Shown in pieces: positions 24,408-33,183 of a stretch of DNA of 42,687 nt. The stretch comes from Planctomycetaceae bacterium (GTDB lineage: Bacteria; Planctomycetota; Planctomycetia; Planctomycetales; Planctomycetaceae), in contig CANJQC010000036.1 in assembly GCA_947476295.1 (NCBI GenBank), positions 1-42,687 on the forward strand, in the 5' to 3' direction. Under the pieces are notes generated by a model. That model was not told the DNA's origin. It ran no database searches and worked only from the letters and a program-made list of their open reading frames with translations. How positions within the stretch are numbered: position 1 is the first letter of the stretch; each line of letters begins with the position of its first letter. A program made the position numbers and the translations under genes.

Positions 24408-27400
24408 TCAGTCCACATGCAGAAATTCATTACTTCCTAGCAGCGTCCTCAGAAACGCAGCCAGAGCGCGATGATTCACGTTGTCCTGACCGATACTTGA
24501 AAGCTCGGTCCGAAAGGCTGCAAGGAAGGAAGCTGCATCCGTTGTTTCTTCAGCCGTTGCCAAACGACACAGAGCCAAGCGGTATGCCTGCTCAATCTGC
24601 TGACTCTCGGAGGATTTGCCAGATTCCAGCCGCGATGCCCAGGCATCCGCCTTTTGATGCAGGAACGGATCATTCAGAAAATACAACGCCTGAGTCGGCA
24701 CGGTGGTTCCAAGGCGGTCTGCAGTTGAAGCATTTGTGTCTGGTCCGTCGAATAAGGCCAGAAACGGATGTCGCTTCAGACGCTGCGTCATCAGATACAC
24801 ACTGCGTTTGTTGTTGTCGTAGACAGCGCTGAACGGACCATGCTGAGAGAATCCCCACGTGATCGGTGATGGAAACGGATGCTCCTTTGCAGGCTCGGGG
24901 TCAAGCTCTCCGCTGACCGTCAGGATTGAATCCCGAATCTCCTCGGCGCTCAGGCGACGCCGTGCAAAGTGGGTGTACAGATTTCCGGTATCAACGCCCG
25001 TTGCGGACGACGACAGCGAATGGTCGATCTCCGACGCCTGCCGATATGTCGCGCTGAGCATGATCAGGCGATGCATGGCCTTGGTCGACCAGCCGCTCCG
25101 CAAAAATTCCGTCGCCAGATGATCGAGCAAATCCGGGTGCGTCGGAGGTAATCCACGAACCCCGAAATCGTTTGGCGTCTTCACCAGGCCACAACCGAAA
25201 TGATACTGCCAGAGACGATTCACCATGACTCGCGCGGTTAACGGATGATCTGGCCGAGTCAGCCATTGAGCCAGCTCTAGCCGACCGCTGCCGGGCGTGT
25301 TCTCGGGCAACGGCTGTCCGCCAAGCGCGAGGATGAGTCCCCGCGGAACTTCGTCACCCGGCTGAGATGGTTCGCCACGGAGCTGAACATGGGCATTGTG
25401 CGGTGTGCCTTCAGCCATTCCGTAAGCCATGGCGAACGGACCATTGATCAGAAGCGAATTGAGTTCCGCAGCCGCATTCTGAGTCGCGTTTTGAATGGCT
25501 GAAAGCTGATCACGGATCTGCCGAGCCCGGACAAGACGTGCTGCGGACTCAGCTGTGCTGGCAGGCGAGGATGATGCGTCTGATGTGGCAGATTCTGAAT
25601 CACCGATGACGTAGTTATCGACATCTAGGGCGGGCCGCACGCCGCCGATGTGGCCGTAACTGTCGATGAATGAGTAGTCAATCAGGCCACTCCATCCGCT
25701 TGCAAATTCACCGTTGAATTCGGTGCGTGATGAACGTGACGCAATCGTGGCTGTGAAGGTACGACTTTTCAGGTTGAGCGTCATCTGAACCTGATACCAT
25801 TCACCGAGACTCAGCGGGCATACGGATTCCTTGGTGTCGCCACTTCTGCGGAAGAACTCTTTGCCGTTGAAAAACAGTTCAATCGCAGCCGAACTCCCGG
25901 GCCCGCTCCCGACATAGTATCGCCAAGAGCCATCACTACCCGCAGGACTTTCGCCGCAACGGAAGTCGAAACAGGCGAACAGCCGTTCTGTCTCGTCGGC
26001 CTTCCAAGTTCCTGGGAGCGTCAGACCAAAACCGTCATACTCGCCGCGATTCGGCATGTGAATCCCGAGTTCCCCGGCTGGGAACTGATTCTGAAACGGA
26101 CTCTGCGAACTTCCGGAAATGCTGACGACGCTGTTTGGCCCGGGATTCCATGGGCTTGCGAGCGGAGTGTCGTTCGTCTGCAATTCGAAATCACCACCGA
26201 TCCCGACGAGATCTTGGAGTTCCTTCGACAGTGCCACCGGGTCTAGGTTGCCTGCGTTGCTGGCCGTGACGAACAACTCTTTTGACGCAGCCGAAATGGG
26301 TAAATCCTGCAGGCCAAGATTATCGAATTCGATCGCTGGCAATTTCACATTCGATGACTCGGATGATTCCAGCGCGGCGAAGTCGATTGTACTAGGCCAG
26401 GTCGTGGAAAGCGGTTTGTCAACAAACGATGAAAGCGCCTCGGGCGTTCCGACGGTGCCCGAAATCGTCTGAGACCGCAGATTGATTCGGAGCTGCAGGT
26501 TCTGCCATTCATTGGGTTTCGCGTCGCCGATGCGTTCAATCAAATCACCCATTTGCAGAGACACTCCGTCCGATGAGATCAGGACAACCGCCGCAGGCGA
26601 TGTCGGGTACGATCCGATCCAGAATTGGTGTCCTGCCGTCGGGCTGTTGCCGGAATTGCTCGCATCAGACGCGCCGATTCGAAAATCCAGATTCACGAAC
26701 AGTGTGTCGCAGTTACGGCTGGAGCGTCGCGGATAAAGCGACTGTGCGATTCGATAACTGCCAGCATCCGCTGCGAGACTTGCTCCCACTTTGCCGCGCG
26801 GGTACAGGTTCTTAAACGGGCTCTGAGCGGCATTCGTGACGGCAATCTTCCCTTCGTAAAGCCATGGCGGAACCAGCACGCCGTTACTGCCGCCTGCGGC
26901 CGGTGCCTGCATTTCGAAGTCGCCGTCCATGTCGTTGAGTGATCGCAGAATGGCGGAGGGAACTGCCTGCTGCTGTTTTTCGAGGCTGACGGCGATAGCT
27001 CCGATTCGCTGATCGAAAGCGCGCCATTGTGGAATCGACTCACTCGGTGGCAACAGCGGTACCATCGCGCGGAATTTTTTCTTCTGTTCTGATCCGGGAA
27101 ATGCATAACGGCTGCTGTCGAAGATCCCGTAAAGTCCGTAGTAATCGTTCATCGAAACGGCGTCGAACTTGTGATCATGGCATCTTGCACAGCCCAGACT
27201 CAGCCCAATCACCGATTGTCCCAGCGTGTCGATCGTGTCCTGAATCGTGAGGTGATGATAGTTTTCAGAATCAAAACCAAACCGCCGTGAGATTGCGAGG
27301 TACCCGGTCGCGATAACCAGCTCCGCGTAGTTCTCTGACTGCTGTTGGTTCGCCAGCACATCGCCGGCGATCTGTTCACGCAGGAATTGATCGTAAGGCT

Positions 27401-28256
27401 TGTCAGTGTTGAATGCGTCAATCACGTAGTTACGGTATCGCCATGCCAACGGCACAGGATAGTCGGCAGTCTCACCGGCCGTGTCGGCATAGCGCACAAC
27501 GTCCAGCCAGTGTCTTCCCCAGCGTTCGCCATAATGAGTAGAAGCGAGCAATCGATCAACGAGTTTTTCGTAAGCTTGCGGCGACTCATCCATCAGAAAA
27601 GCATCGATTTCCGCAGGTGTCGGAGGAAGCCCCGTCAGATCAAATGTGGCTCGGCGAATCAGCGTGAGCTTGTCGGCCATCGGAGCAGGATGAACACCGG
27701 CCGCCTCCTGCTGTGCCAAGACAAATGCATCGACGCTGTTGCGTATCCATCCCGCGTCCACCACTGTGGGCTGAGCCGGATCACGGATCGGTTCAAACGC
27801 CCAATGTTTGTGGCCTTCAAATTTCCGGGTGTTTGTCGGCCAATTCGCGCCGGACCTGATCCAGTTTGCAAATGCCGCGATCTGATCGGGCCGCAATGCC
27901 TTATCCTTCTCTGGCGGCATAGCCGAAACATCTTCGTGTCGCTGAATCGCCATGATCAGCAGGCTCTCGTCCGGCTTCCCCGGCACAATCGCCGCGCCAG
28001 ATTCACCGCCCTTCAACAACGCCTCACGCGAATCCACCCGCAGCATGCCCGAGACCTTTGAATCCCCATGGCACCGAAAACAGGTTTCAACCAGCACCGG
28101 TCGAATCTGATTCTCGAACTGCGCGTCGGCACTCTCGTCGCCCGACACTAGCGAGACTTGGCAACTGACCACGATTGCAGCGATCGCAATCCGGCTGAAG
28201 ATGCGTCGCAATCGTATCAATCGATTGACAAAGATGAATGAGAAGGAGGGATTCAT
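24408..28256 (-). CDS. Large exported planctomycetal cytochrome with DUF1549, duplicated LamG-like and DUF1553 domains
   Basis: 1282 residues, exported, partner of the DUF1501 protein downstream. Order: signal anchor (RRIFSRIAIAAIVVSCQVSL), heme-binding CFRCH at residues 59-63 in a PSCyt1 domain with AMPPEKDKALRPDQIAAFANWIRSGA, DUF1549 with YGERWGRHWLDVVRYADTAGE, CARCHDHKFDAVSMNDYYGLYGIF, two related concanavalin-like (LamG-type) domains encoded at about 26300-26935 and 25605-26205, a coiled segment, and DUF1553 from HPLTARVMVNRLWQYHFGCG onward. The paired domains share SPF-N-P-G-G, LF..DFR.G, W.GS/V.S, and IDF/IDY...DN motifs, so they arose by duplication. They suggest binding to a polysaccharide. 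Start: ATG 28256; the frame reaches 28415 without a signal or ribosome binding site. Confidence 0.9.
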   Translation of the reverse strand: MNPSFSFIFVNRLIRLRRIFSRIAIAAIVVSCQVSLVSGDESADAQFENQIRPVLVETCFRCHGDSKVSGMLRVDSREALLKGGESGAAIVPGKPDESLLIMAIQRHEDVSAMPPEKDKALRPDQIAAFANWIRSGANWPTNTRKFEGHKHWAFEPIRDPAQPTVVDAGWIRNSVDAFVLAQQEAAGVHPAPMADKLTLIRRATFDLTGLPPTPAEIDAFLMDESPQAYEKLVDRLLASTHYGERWGRHWLDVVRYADTAGETADYPVPLAWRYRNYVIDAFNTDKPYDQFLREQIAGDVLANQQQSENYAELVIATGYLAISRRFGFDSENYHHLTIQDTIDTLGQSVIGLSLGCARCHDHKFDAVSMNDYYGLYGIFDSSRYAFPGSEQKKKFRAMVPLLPPSESIPQWRAFDQRIGAIAVSLEKQQQAVPSAILRSLNDMDGDFEMQAPAAGGSNGVLVPPWLYEGKIAVTNAAQSPFKNLYPRGKVGASLAADAGSYRIAQSLYPRRSSRNCDTLFVNLDFRIGASDASNSGNSPTAGHQFWIGSYPTSPAAVVLISSDGVSLQMGDLIERIGDAKPNEWQNLQLRINLRSQTISGTVGTPEALSSFVDKPLSTTWPSTIDFAALESSESSNVKLPAIEFDNLGLQDLPISAASKELFVTASNAGNLDPVALSKELQDLVGIGGDFELQTNDTPLASPWNPGPNSVVSISGSSQSPFQNQFPAGELGIHMPNRGEYDGFGLTLPGTWKADETERLFACFDFRCGESPAGSDGSWRYYVGSGPGSSAAIELFFNGKEFFRRSGDTKESVCPLSLGEWYQVQMTLNLKSRTFTATIASRSSRTEFNGEFASGWSGLIDYSFIDSYGHIGGVRPALDVDNYVIGDSESATSDASSSPASTAESAARLVRARQIRDQLSAIQNATQNAAAELNSLLINGPFAMAYGMAEGTPHNAHVQLRGEPSQPGDEVPRGLILALGGQPLPENTPGSGRLELAQWLTRPDHPLTARVMVNRLWQYHFGCGLVKTPNDFGVRGLPPTHPDLLDHLATEFLRSGWSTKAMHRLIMLSATYRQASEIDHSLSSSATGVDTGNLYTHFARRRLSAEEIRDSILTVSGELDPEPAKEHPFPSPITWGFSQHGPFSAVYDNNKRSVYLMTQRLKRHPFLALFDGPDTNASTADRLGTTVPTQALYFLNDPFLHQKADAWASRLESGKSSESQQIEQAYRLALCRLATAEETTDAASFLAAFRTELSSIGQDNVNHRALAAFLRTLLGSNEFLHVD

Positions 28257-28758
28257 GACGTTGTCCCGTCTTGCGACGAAGTCGGAGGGCTCAATCAGGA
28301 TCGAAAGTCGAGACCGGTTCAAAGTTAACCCGTAGAGTTTACCTGTAGCGTACCGTACGCAACCAGCGCTCTCAAGGTGTTTGCTGCCCATGACAGATTT
28401 TGACATCAGGTTCATCGTTCGATATTTGTTGCTTTTCGCACAATGATCGCTGGAAACTCTGCGATTGCGTGAGAACTCCCAATTCCGGGCCCTGGCTGGT
28501 GCCGATCAGCGGTCGGCAGTGGCTAACTCCGCCGGGCGGAAAGAGTAGGGTGTGACAAGCGACAGCGTAGGCACACCACGACCGTGTCTCCGTGTGACAA
28601 GCGACAGCGTAGGCACACCACGACCGTGTCTCCGTGTGCCAGCGCGGTGCTTATCATACCCTGCAAGTTCGTGGTAAGAATCATCGATTTCAGGTACACA
28701 GGTCATCAGGTGTTCGTTTCGATTTTCGGGATTCGAATGATTCAGGAGTCATGGCATT
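28257..28758. other. Divergent intergenic region with tandem repeats and hairpins
   Basis: This region separates the cytochrome gene (minus) from the alcohol dehydrogenase gene (plus), so it should hold both promoters. A hairpin TGCCGA...TCGGCA lies at 28500-28518 and the 42-base tandem repeat at 28550-28633. A 66-codon minus frame over the repeat gives RRHGRGVPTLSLVT twice; I judge it a by-product of the repeat. No promoter hexamers could be fixed. Confidence 0.4.
28550..28633. repeat. Perfect 42-bp tandem duplication
   Basis: 28550-28591 and 28592-28633 are identical (each begins GTGTGACAAGCGACAGCGTA and ends in ACGACCGTGTCTCC). Each unit has terminal GTGTG/CACAC arms that can pair around GACAAGCGACAGCG. 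A third, degenerate start (GTGTGCCAGCG) follows at 28634. The unit length equals 14 codons, but the region is intergenic. Confidence 0.85.
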
Positions 28759-29964
28759 ATGCGCACAGTCTGGCAGTTTCACACATCGGGGCAGTTGGTC
28801 TTTGGCTGGGGAGCCGTGAGGCAACTGCCGGCGCTGATGCTGCGGCGGAAGTTTCGGCGGGTGTTTCTGGTGACCGATCGTGTGCTCGCGGGGAACGGGA
28901 TTCTCGAACAGGTCAGGGCACCGCTGGTTGAGGCGGGACTGGATGTCGATGTGTTCGACGGCGGCGAACCGGAACCTTCGGTGGAAACGGCGGTGAGGAC
29001 TCTTGAGCGGGCTCGACAGTATCAGCCGGACGTCATCCTAGGACTGGGTGGCGGCAGTAATATGGATCTGGCCAAGGTGACGGCGGCTACGTTTTCGCAT
29101 GGCGGTTCGCCGAGCGATTACTTCGGCTGGGATCGCATTCTTGGTCCAGTCGTGCCGTTGGTTTGTGTTCCGACGACGTCCGGGACCGGCAGCGAGGTGT
29201 CTCATGCAGCGGTGCTCACGGATACGGCGAATGCCATAAAGGTCAGCACGCTCAGCAATTATCTGCGGCCGATGATTGCCGTGGTGGATCCGGAGTTGAC
29301 GTTATCGTGTCCGCCGAAGGTCACGGCCGACAGCGGCATCGATGCGTTAACACACGCAATCGAGGCCTGCACTGCGGTCGATTTCCGCTCGATGGAACTC
29401 GCTGAGAACGAAACGGCCGCCTACGAAGGGCGAACTCCCCTCGGAGAATGTCTCGCGGAGAAAGCCATTGCACTGATCGGCAAGCATCTCGTCACGGCCG
29501 TGCGGGAACCGAACAATCGTGAAGCACGTGAGGGCATGAGCCTCGCAGCAACGCTGGCCGGAATGGCGTTTTCAAATTGCGCGGTGGCCGTGGTGCACGC
29601 TCTGGAATATCCGATGGGCGGCGAATTGCATGTGTCCCACGGTGCGGGGAATGGATTGCTGCTTCCGTTTGTGATGCGGTTCAATCTGCCCGAGCGACGT
29701 TCGACGTTCGCTCGGATCGCGACACTTCTGGGTGAAGACACGTCGGGCCGTGATGAAGCAGCAGCAGCAGAACTCGCGATTTCGGCCGTCGAAAAACTCA
29801 AACTGGCAATCAGCATCCCTGAACGTATTCGCGACATTGGCGGGCGTGAGGATCAATTGCCTCGGTTCGCAGCGAAAGCCTTCGGGATCAAACGACTGAT
29901 GATGGTGAATCCTCGCCAGCCGACAGAGGCCGATCTGTTAGGAATTCTGCGTGAAGCGTTTTGA
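28759..29964 (+). CDS. Iron-containing (group III) alcohol dehydrogenase
   Basis: NAD(P)-dependent dehydrogenase of the Fe-ADH family, cytosolic; substrate unknown. 401 residues. The Rossmann-like N-terminal domain has VTDRVLAGNGI and LGLGGGSNMDLAKVTA, the cofactor-binding GGGSxxDxAK motif. The metal site is provided by DSGIDALTHAIEA (Asp and first His) and the GGELHVSHGAGNG segment (His ligands). VPTTSGTGSEVSHAAVL is the usual family segment. The ATG at 28759 is preceded by AGGAG about ten bases upstream. The gene is read divergently from the cytochrome and convergent with the DinB-like gene; nothing around it gives a pathway. Confidence 0.92.
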   Translation: MRTVWQFHTSGQLVFGWGAVRQLPALMLRRKFRRVFLVTDRVLAGNGILEQVRAPLVEAGLDVDVFDGGEPEPSVETAVRTLERARQYQPDVILGLGGGSNMDLAKVTAATFSHGGSPSDYFGWDRILGPVVPLVCVPTTSGTGSEVSHAAVLTDTANAIKVSTLSNYLRPMIAVVDPELTLSCPPKVTADSGIDALTHAIEACTAVDFRSMELAENETAAYEGRTPLGECLAEKAIALIGKHLVTAVREPNNREAREGMSLAATLAGMAFSNCAVAVVHALEYPMGGELHVSHGAGNGLLLPFVMRFNLPERRSTFARIATLLGEDTSGRDEAAAAELAISAVEKLKLAISIPERIRDIGGREDQLPRFAAKAFGIKRLMMVNPRQPTEADLLGILREAF

Positions 29965-29982
29965 CGGGATCGACTCGCACTG

Positions 29983-30024
29983 CGAATTGCCTTGTACCGG
30001 CAAGCTGACGCATGCCGCTCGCCG
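29983..30024 (+). repeat. Dispersed intergenic repeat, family C, copy 2
   Basis: The last 33 bases match 22948-22980 exactly and the preceding nine are similar. It sits between the stop of the alcohol dehydrogenase gene and the stop of the minus-strand DinB-like gene, 13 bases from the latter. Both copies thus lie at the 3' ends of minus-strand genes and in the same orientation. Confidence 0.8.
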
Positions 30025-30037
30025 CCGTCCGCTCGGC

Positions 30038-30502
30038 TTAGCGCATCGCCGCGATCTTGGCTTCGATAAATGTCAGATGATGCGGGATGTGGCGGGTGAT
30101 GCGTTCCAGGAGGGTTTCGAGGGTGAGGGGACCTGCTTCGGAATGGACGCCAGTTCGCTGGAAGTCTTCGACATCGGTGTTCCTGAGGATGACGGCCATC
30201 TGACGCCGCACAGCGGAGATCAATTCCAGCTCGTCGTGGACGCTGCGTTTCTCATAGTGGAGGCCGGCGGCAAAGATATCCGGGTCACCGCCAAACATAG
30301 TGGGATTGTCTTCCACGAGCACTCGCTTCATGCGATCCGCGTAAACGGGCTCAAAATCGGCGATGTGACATATGACCTGGCGAATCGACCATTTGCCAGA
30401 CACAGGAGTCCGGTCTAACTGATCCTCACACAGTCCAGCGATGGCGGTTTTGAGCAGATCGGGGCCTTTTTCGTATTGTTTCAGCATTTCGTCCAGAGTC
30501 AT
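30038..30502 (-). CDS. DinB-like metal-binding four-helix protein
   Basis: 154 residues of the DinB/YfiT-like family, four-helix bundles with a metal held by three histidines; many are thiol transferases or of unknown role. Visible: VSGKWSIRQVICHIADFEPVYADRM, containing the first His in the CHIADFE motif, and the C-terminal ITRHIPHHLTFIEAKIAAM that supplies the other His ligands. The length is typical. The ATG at 30502 has only a purine-rich AAAGAAAA upstream. It is a stand-alone gene, divergent from the MMPL transporter, with about 200 bases between. Confidence 0.85.
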   Translation of the reverse strand: MTLDEMLKQYEKGPDLLKTAIAGLCEDQLDRTPVSGKWSIRQVICHIADFEPVYADRMKRVLVEDNPTMFGGDPDIFAAGLHYEKRSVHDELELISAVRRQMAVILRNTDVEDFQRTGVHSEAGPLTLETLLERITRHIPHHLTFIEAKIAAMR

Positions 30503-30708
30503 CGTTTTCTTTCGTCACGGTAGTTCGGCGTTACACCGTCAGACTTGAAGGCTTGGTCTGCGACCACGAGGTAAACGATCCGATGAATTCATCGGAGATC
30601 GATGTAACATTGTTCAGCAATTGCCGCTGGGATGCCACTCATGGTTCATAGATTCCCGAGTCCTCGACGATCGGCTATGATCCACGTTCGCGGAAAAAAA
30701 GGGAACGC

Positions 30709-32988
30709 ATGGAAGGTCTGGTCAAATTCAGAAACTGGTTGCTGCTGGCAGCCGTAGTAATGCTGCTCGTATGCATCCCGATCGCCGAACGACTGACTTT
30801 TGATCAAACGATCGAGTCGTTTTTTGCTCCTGACAATCCGGATATCCAACTGCTGCTCAAATCACGGCAGGATTTTGGCGGCGACGAATTTGTCATCGTC
30901 GCATGGCAGGAACCGGGACTCATCCTGACCAATCCGGAAAACGATATTCCTGAGCTGAGTGAAACAGCCACCAGTCATATCACCGAGCTATCTCAGACAC
31001 TGAGCAAGCTGCCAGGCGTTGATAAAGGACGCACGCGGGATCTGGAACGGTTTCTCAAGAAGTCACCGTACAACAAGAACACACGTCAAAAAATGCTGAC
31101 ACTGTTTGACGGTGTTCTGGTTGGTCCTGACCAAGAATCGACCGCGATTGTACTCCAATTGCTTTCCGCTGGAAATTCCTCGGTCTCACGGGGCGAAACG
31201 GTCGCTGCAATTCGTGAAACGGCGGCGGCCATAATTCCTGGTGCGGCTGTGGCTGGCGAAGCCGTGCAGATTCAGGATATGTTCAACCTCGTTGAACGCG
31301 ACGGCAATATTTTATACATCGCGTCACTGGTCGTGTTGTCGATCATGCTGCTGGTGATCTTCAAAAATCTTCGCTGGGTACTGGCTTCCGTGGGGATAGT
31401 AATTGCTTCGGTCACATGTACGCGGGCGGTGCTGGTGATTGCGGGGGCTCAACTGAGCATGGTCAGCTCGATGCTCAATTCTCTGGTGACCGTCATTTCG
31501 ATCGGCACCACGACACATATCATCGTGTACTACCGTGAACTGCGATCTGAACTGGATCAGCACGCGGCTACGCTGCGCACGCTGCGGGAATTGTGGCATC
31601 CGGTGATGTGGACGGTGATCACGATTGCCGTCGGTTTCGCGGCGCTCCTTGTTTCGGACATCGTTCCGGTGCGCAGCTTCGCCATTATGATGACGCTGGG
31701 CACACTTATGGTGCTGGTGATCACGCTGGCGGTGCTGCCCGCGACGTTTGCGTCCGGTAAGCATGTGCCGATTCCGGGGCGCGTCCGTTTGGAAGATACA
31801 CTCGACCGCCTGCTCGACAGGATGGCACACATGATTGATCGCCATCCCGTCGGAACTACGATCGGGTGTCTGGTGCTGACGGCCGTGACGGCTCCGGGGC
31901 TGTTCATCATGCAGGTCGAAACCGATTTTAGCAAGAACTTTCGCGAATCATCTCCCATCGTGCAGTCACTCAAATTCATCGAGACAAATCTGGGGCCGGC
32001 GGGTTCTTGGGATGTGTCGTTCAATGTGCCGGACCCCATCACGACCGAGTTCTTGGAAAGTACGCGCGAACTCACGGATCGTATGCAAGAACTTTCCGCA
32101 GAAGGAATTGAGCTGGATGTCTTGTCGCTCAACGACGGCATCGACATTCCGCCGCGGCTGGGTAACGCTGCGAAACGGCTGAACACGTTTATGAGCAAGC
32201 AGCCAGAGCTGGTGGAAGGATTCTACAATCCGGATCGGCATCGGATGAGAATCGTGCTGCGTTCTGCAGAACAGCAGCCGACACATGTCAAGCTGGCTCA
32301 GATTCAGCGGGTCCGCGATGTCGTGGCCAGTCATTTTGACAAGCAGTATGCGATCGACACCGAACGCGCTCATGCAGCGCTGGTGGCAGGTGGCGAAAGA
32401 AGTACTGCCAGTGGCTCAGAGCCGCCGAGACAGTCTGCGACTGCGTCCGGGTTATTCGTGCTGATGGCACACATTATCGACAGTCTGCTGACAGATCAGA
32501 TCCGCAGCTTCACGTGGGCATCCATTGGAACAGTAGTGTGCATGTGGATTGCGTTTCGCAGCCTGCGAATCGGGCTCATTTCCTTGGTGCCAAACGTGTT
32601 CCCGATCGCTCTTGTGACCGGATCGCTGGGACTGCTGAATGTGCCGGTGAACATCGGCACCGCGATGATTGCCAGCGTCGCGATGGGATTTACGTGTTCA
32701 GTCCACTACATTGAGGTGTTTCAGAAATCACTGCCTGAAGTCGGCGTGACGCGGGCGTTACAGATCGCCCAGTCCGGCGTCGGCAAAGCCGTGGTGCTGG
32801 CTCATATCGCCTTGGTCGCCGGGTTTTTGGTGCTCACCGTGTCGGAATTTATCCCGCTGGTCTACTTCGGTGGGCTCCTGAGCCTGTCAATGATCGGCGG
32901 ACTCATCAGCGACCTTGTGCTGCTGCCGCTGCTGCTGCGGTGGACCACGAAAGACCCAACGCGACGTGAGAAAAATGTCGATAACTGA
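30709..32988 (+). CDS. MMPL/RND-family membrane transporter
   Basis: An inner-membrane exporter of the RND superfamily (MMPL/patched-like), likely proton-driven; cargo unknown, often lipids or hopanoids. 759 residues in two similar halves. Each half has a membrane helix (WLLLAAVVMLLVCIPI at 11-26; VGTTIGCLVLTAVTAPGLFIM in the second half), a large periplasmic part, then a cluster of five helices. Examples are ILYIASLVVLSIMLLVIF in half one and IALVTGSLGLLNVPVNIGTAMIASVAMGFTCSVHYIE in half two. The second cluster has the FTCSVHY segment typical of MMPL sequences. The ATG at 30709 follows AGGGA. The coding region is followed by an intrinsic terminator, so it is a single-gene unit. Confidence 0.9.
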   Translation: MEGLVKFRNWLLLAAVVMLLVCIPIAERLTFDQTIESFFAPDNPDIQLLLKSRQDFGGDEFVIVAWQEPGLILTNPENDIPELSETATSHITELSQTLSKLPGVDKGRTRDLERFLKKSPYNKNTRQKMLTLFDGVLVGPDQESTAIVLQLLSAGNSSVSRGETVAAIRETAAAIIPGAAVAGEAVQIQDMFNLVERDGNILYIASLVVLSIMLLVIFKNLRWVLASVGIVIASVTCTRAVLVIAGAQLSMVSSMLNSLVTVISIGTTTHIIVYYRELRSELDQHAATLRTLRELWHPVMWTVITIAVGFAALLVSDIVPVRSFAIMMTLGTLMVLVITLAVLPATFASGKHVPIPGRVRLEDTLDRLLDRMAHMIDRHPVGTTIGCLVLTAVTAPGLFIMQVETDFSKNFRESSPIVQSLKFIETNLGPAGSWDVSFNVPDPITTEFLESTRELTDRMQELSAEGIELDVLSLNDGIDIPPRLGNAAKRLNTFMSKQPELVEGFYNPDRHRMRIVLRSAEQQPTHVKLAQIQRVRDVVASHFDKQYAIDTERAHAALVAGGERSTASGSEPPRQSATASGLFVLMAHIIDSLLTDQIRSFTWASIGTVVCMWIAFRSLRIGLISLVPNVFPIALVTGSLGLLNVPVNIGTAMIASVAMGFTCSVHYIEVFQKSLPEVGVTRALQIAQSGVGKAVVLAHIALVAGFLVLTVSEFIPLVYFGGLLSLSMIGGLISDLVLLPLLLRWTTKDPTRREKNVDN

Positions 32989-33057
32989 ACAAGCGGAGGT
33001 TGAAATTTTAAATTCCGAACGTGAAATCTCAGATCAATAATCAGTCCCATCAGTTCT

Positions 33058-33096
33058 GTAGCTGAATTGTTGCGAATTCAGCTACGGTAAATTTTT
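33058..33096 (+). terminator. Intrinsic terminator after the MMPL transporter gene
   Basis: A perfect 11-bp stem (33058-33068 with 33075-33085, arms GTAGCTGAATT) with a six-base loop is followed by GGTAAATTTTT on the plus strand. It sits 70 bases past the transporter stop, in the gap where the SWIM gene converges. Confidence 0.85.
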
Positions 33097-33183
33097 CTGC
33101 CGCTCGCCTAAACGCTATTCAATCCGTAAGCGGCCAAGTGCCAGTAAACCTTAGAAACGCAAAAGGAAGCAGATGTTCGGCTG

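Noticed and set aside
28506-28706. 66-codon minus-strand frame with a duplicated RRHGRGVPTLSLVT motif
   Set aside because: The protein repeat is simply the translation of the 42-bp tandem DNA duplication; there is no start signal or domain.
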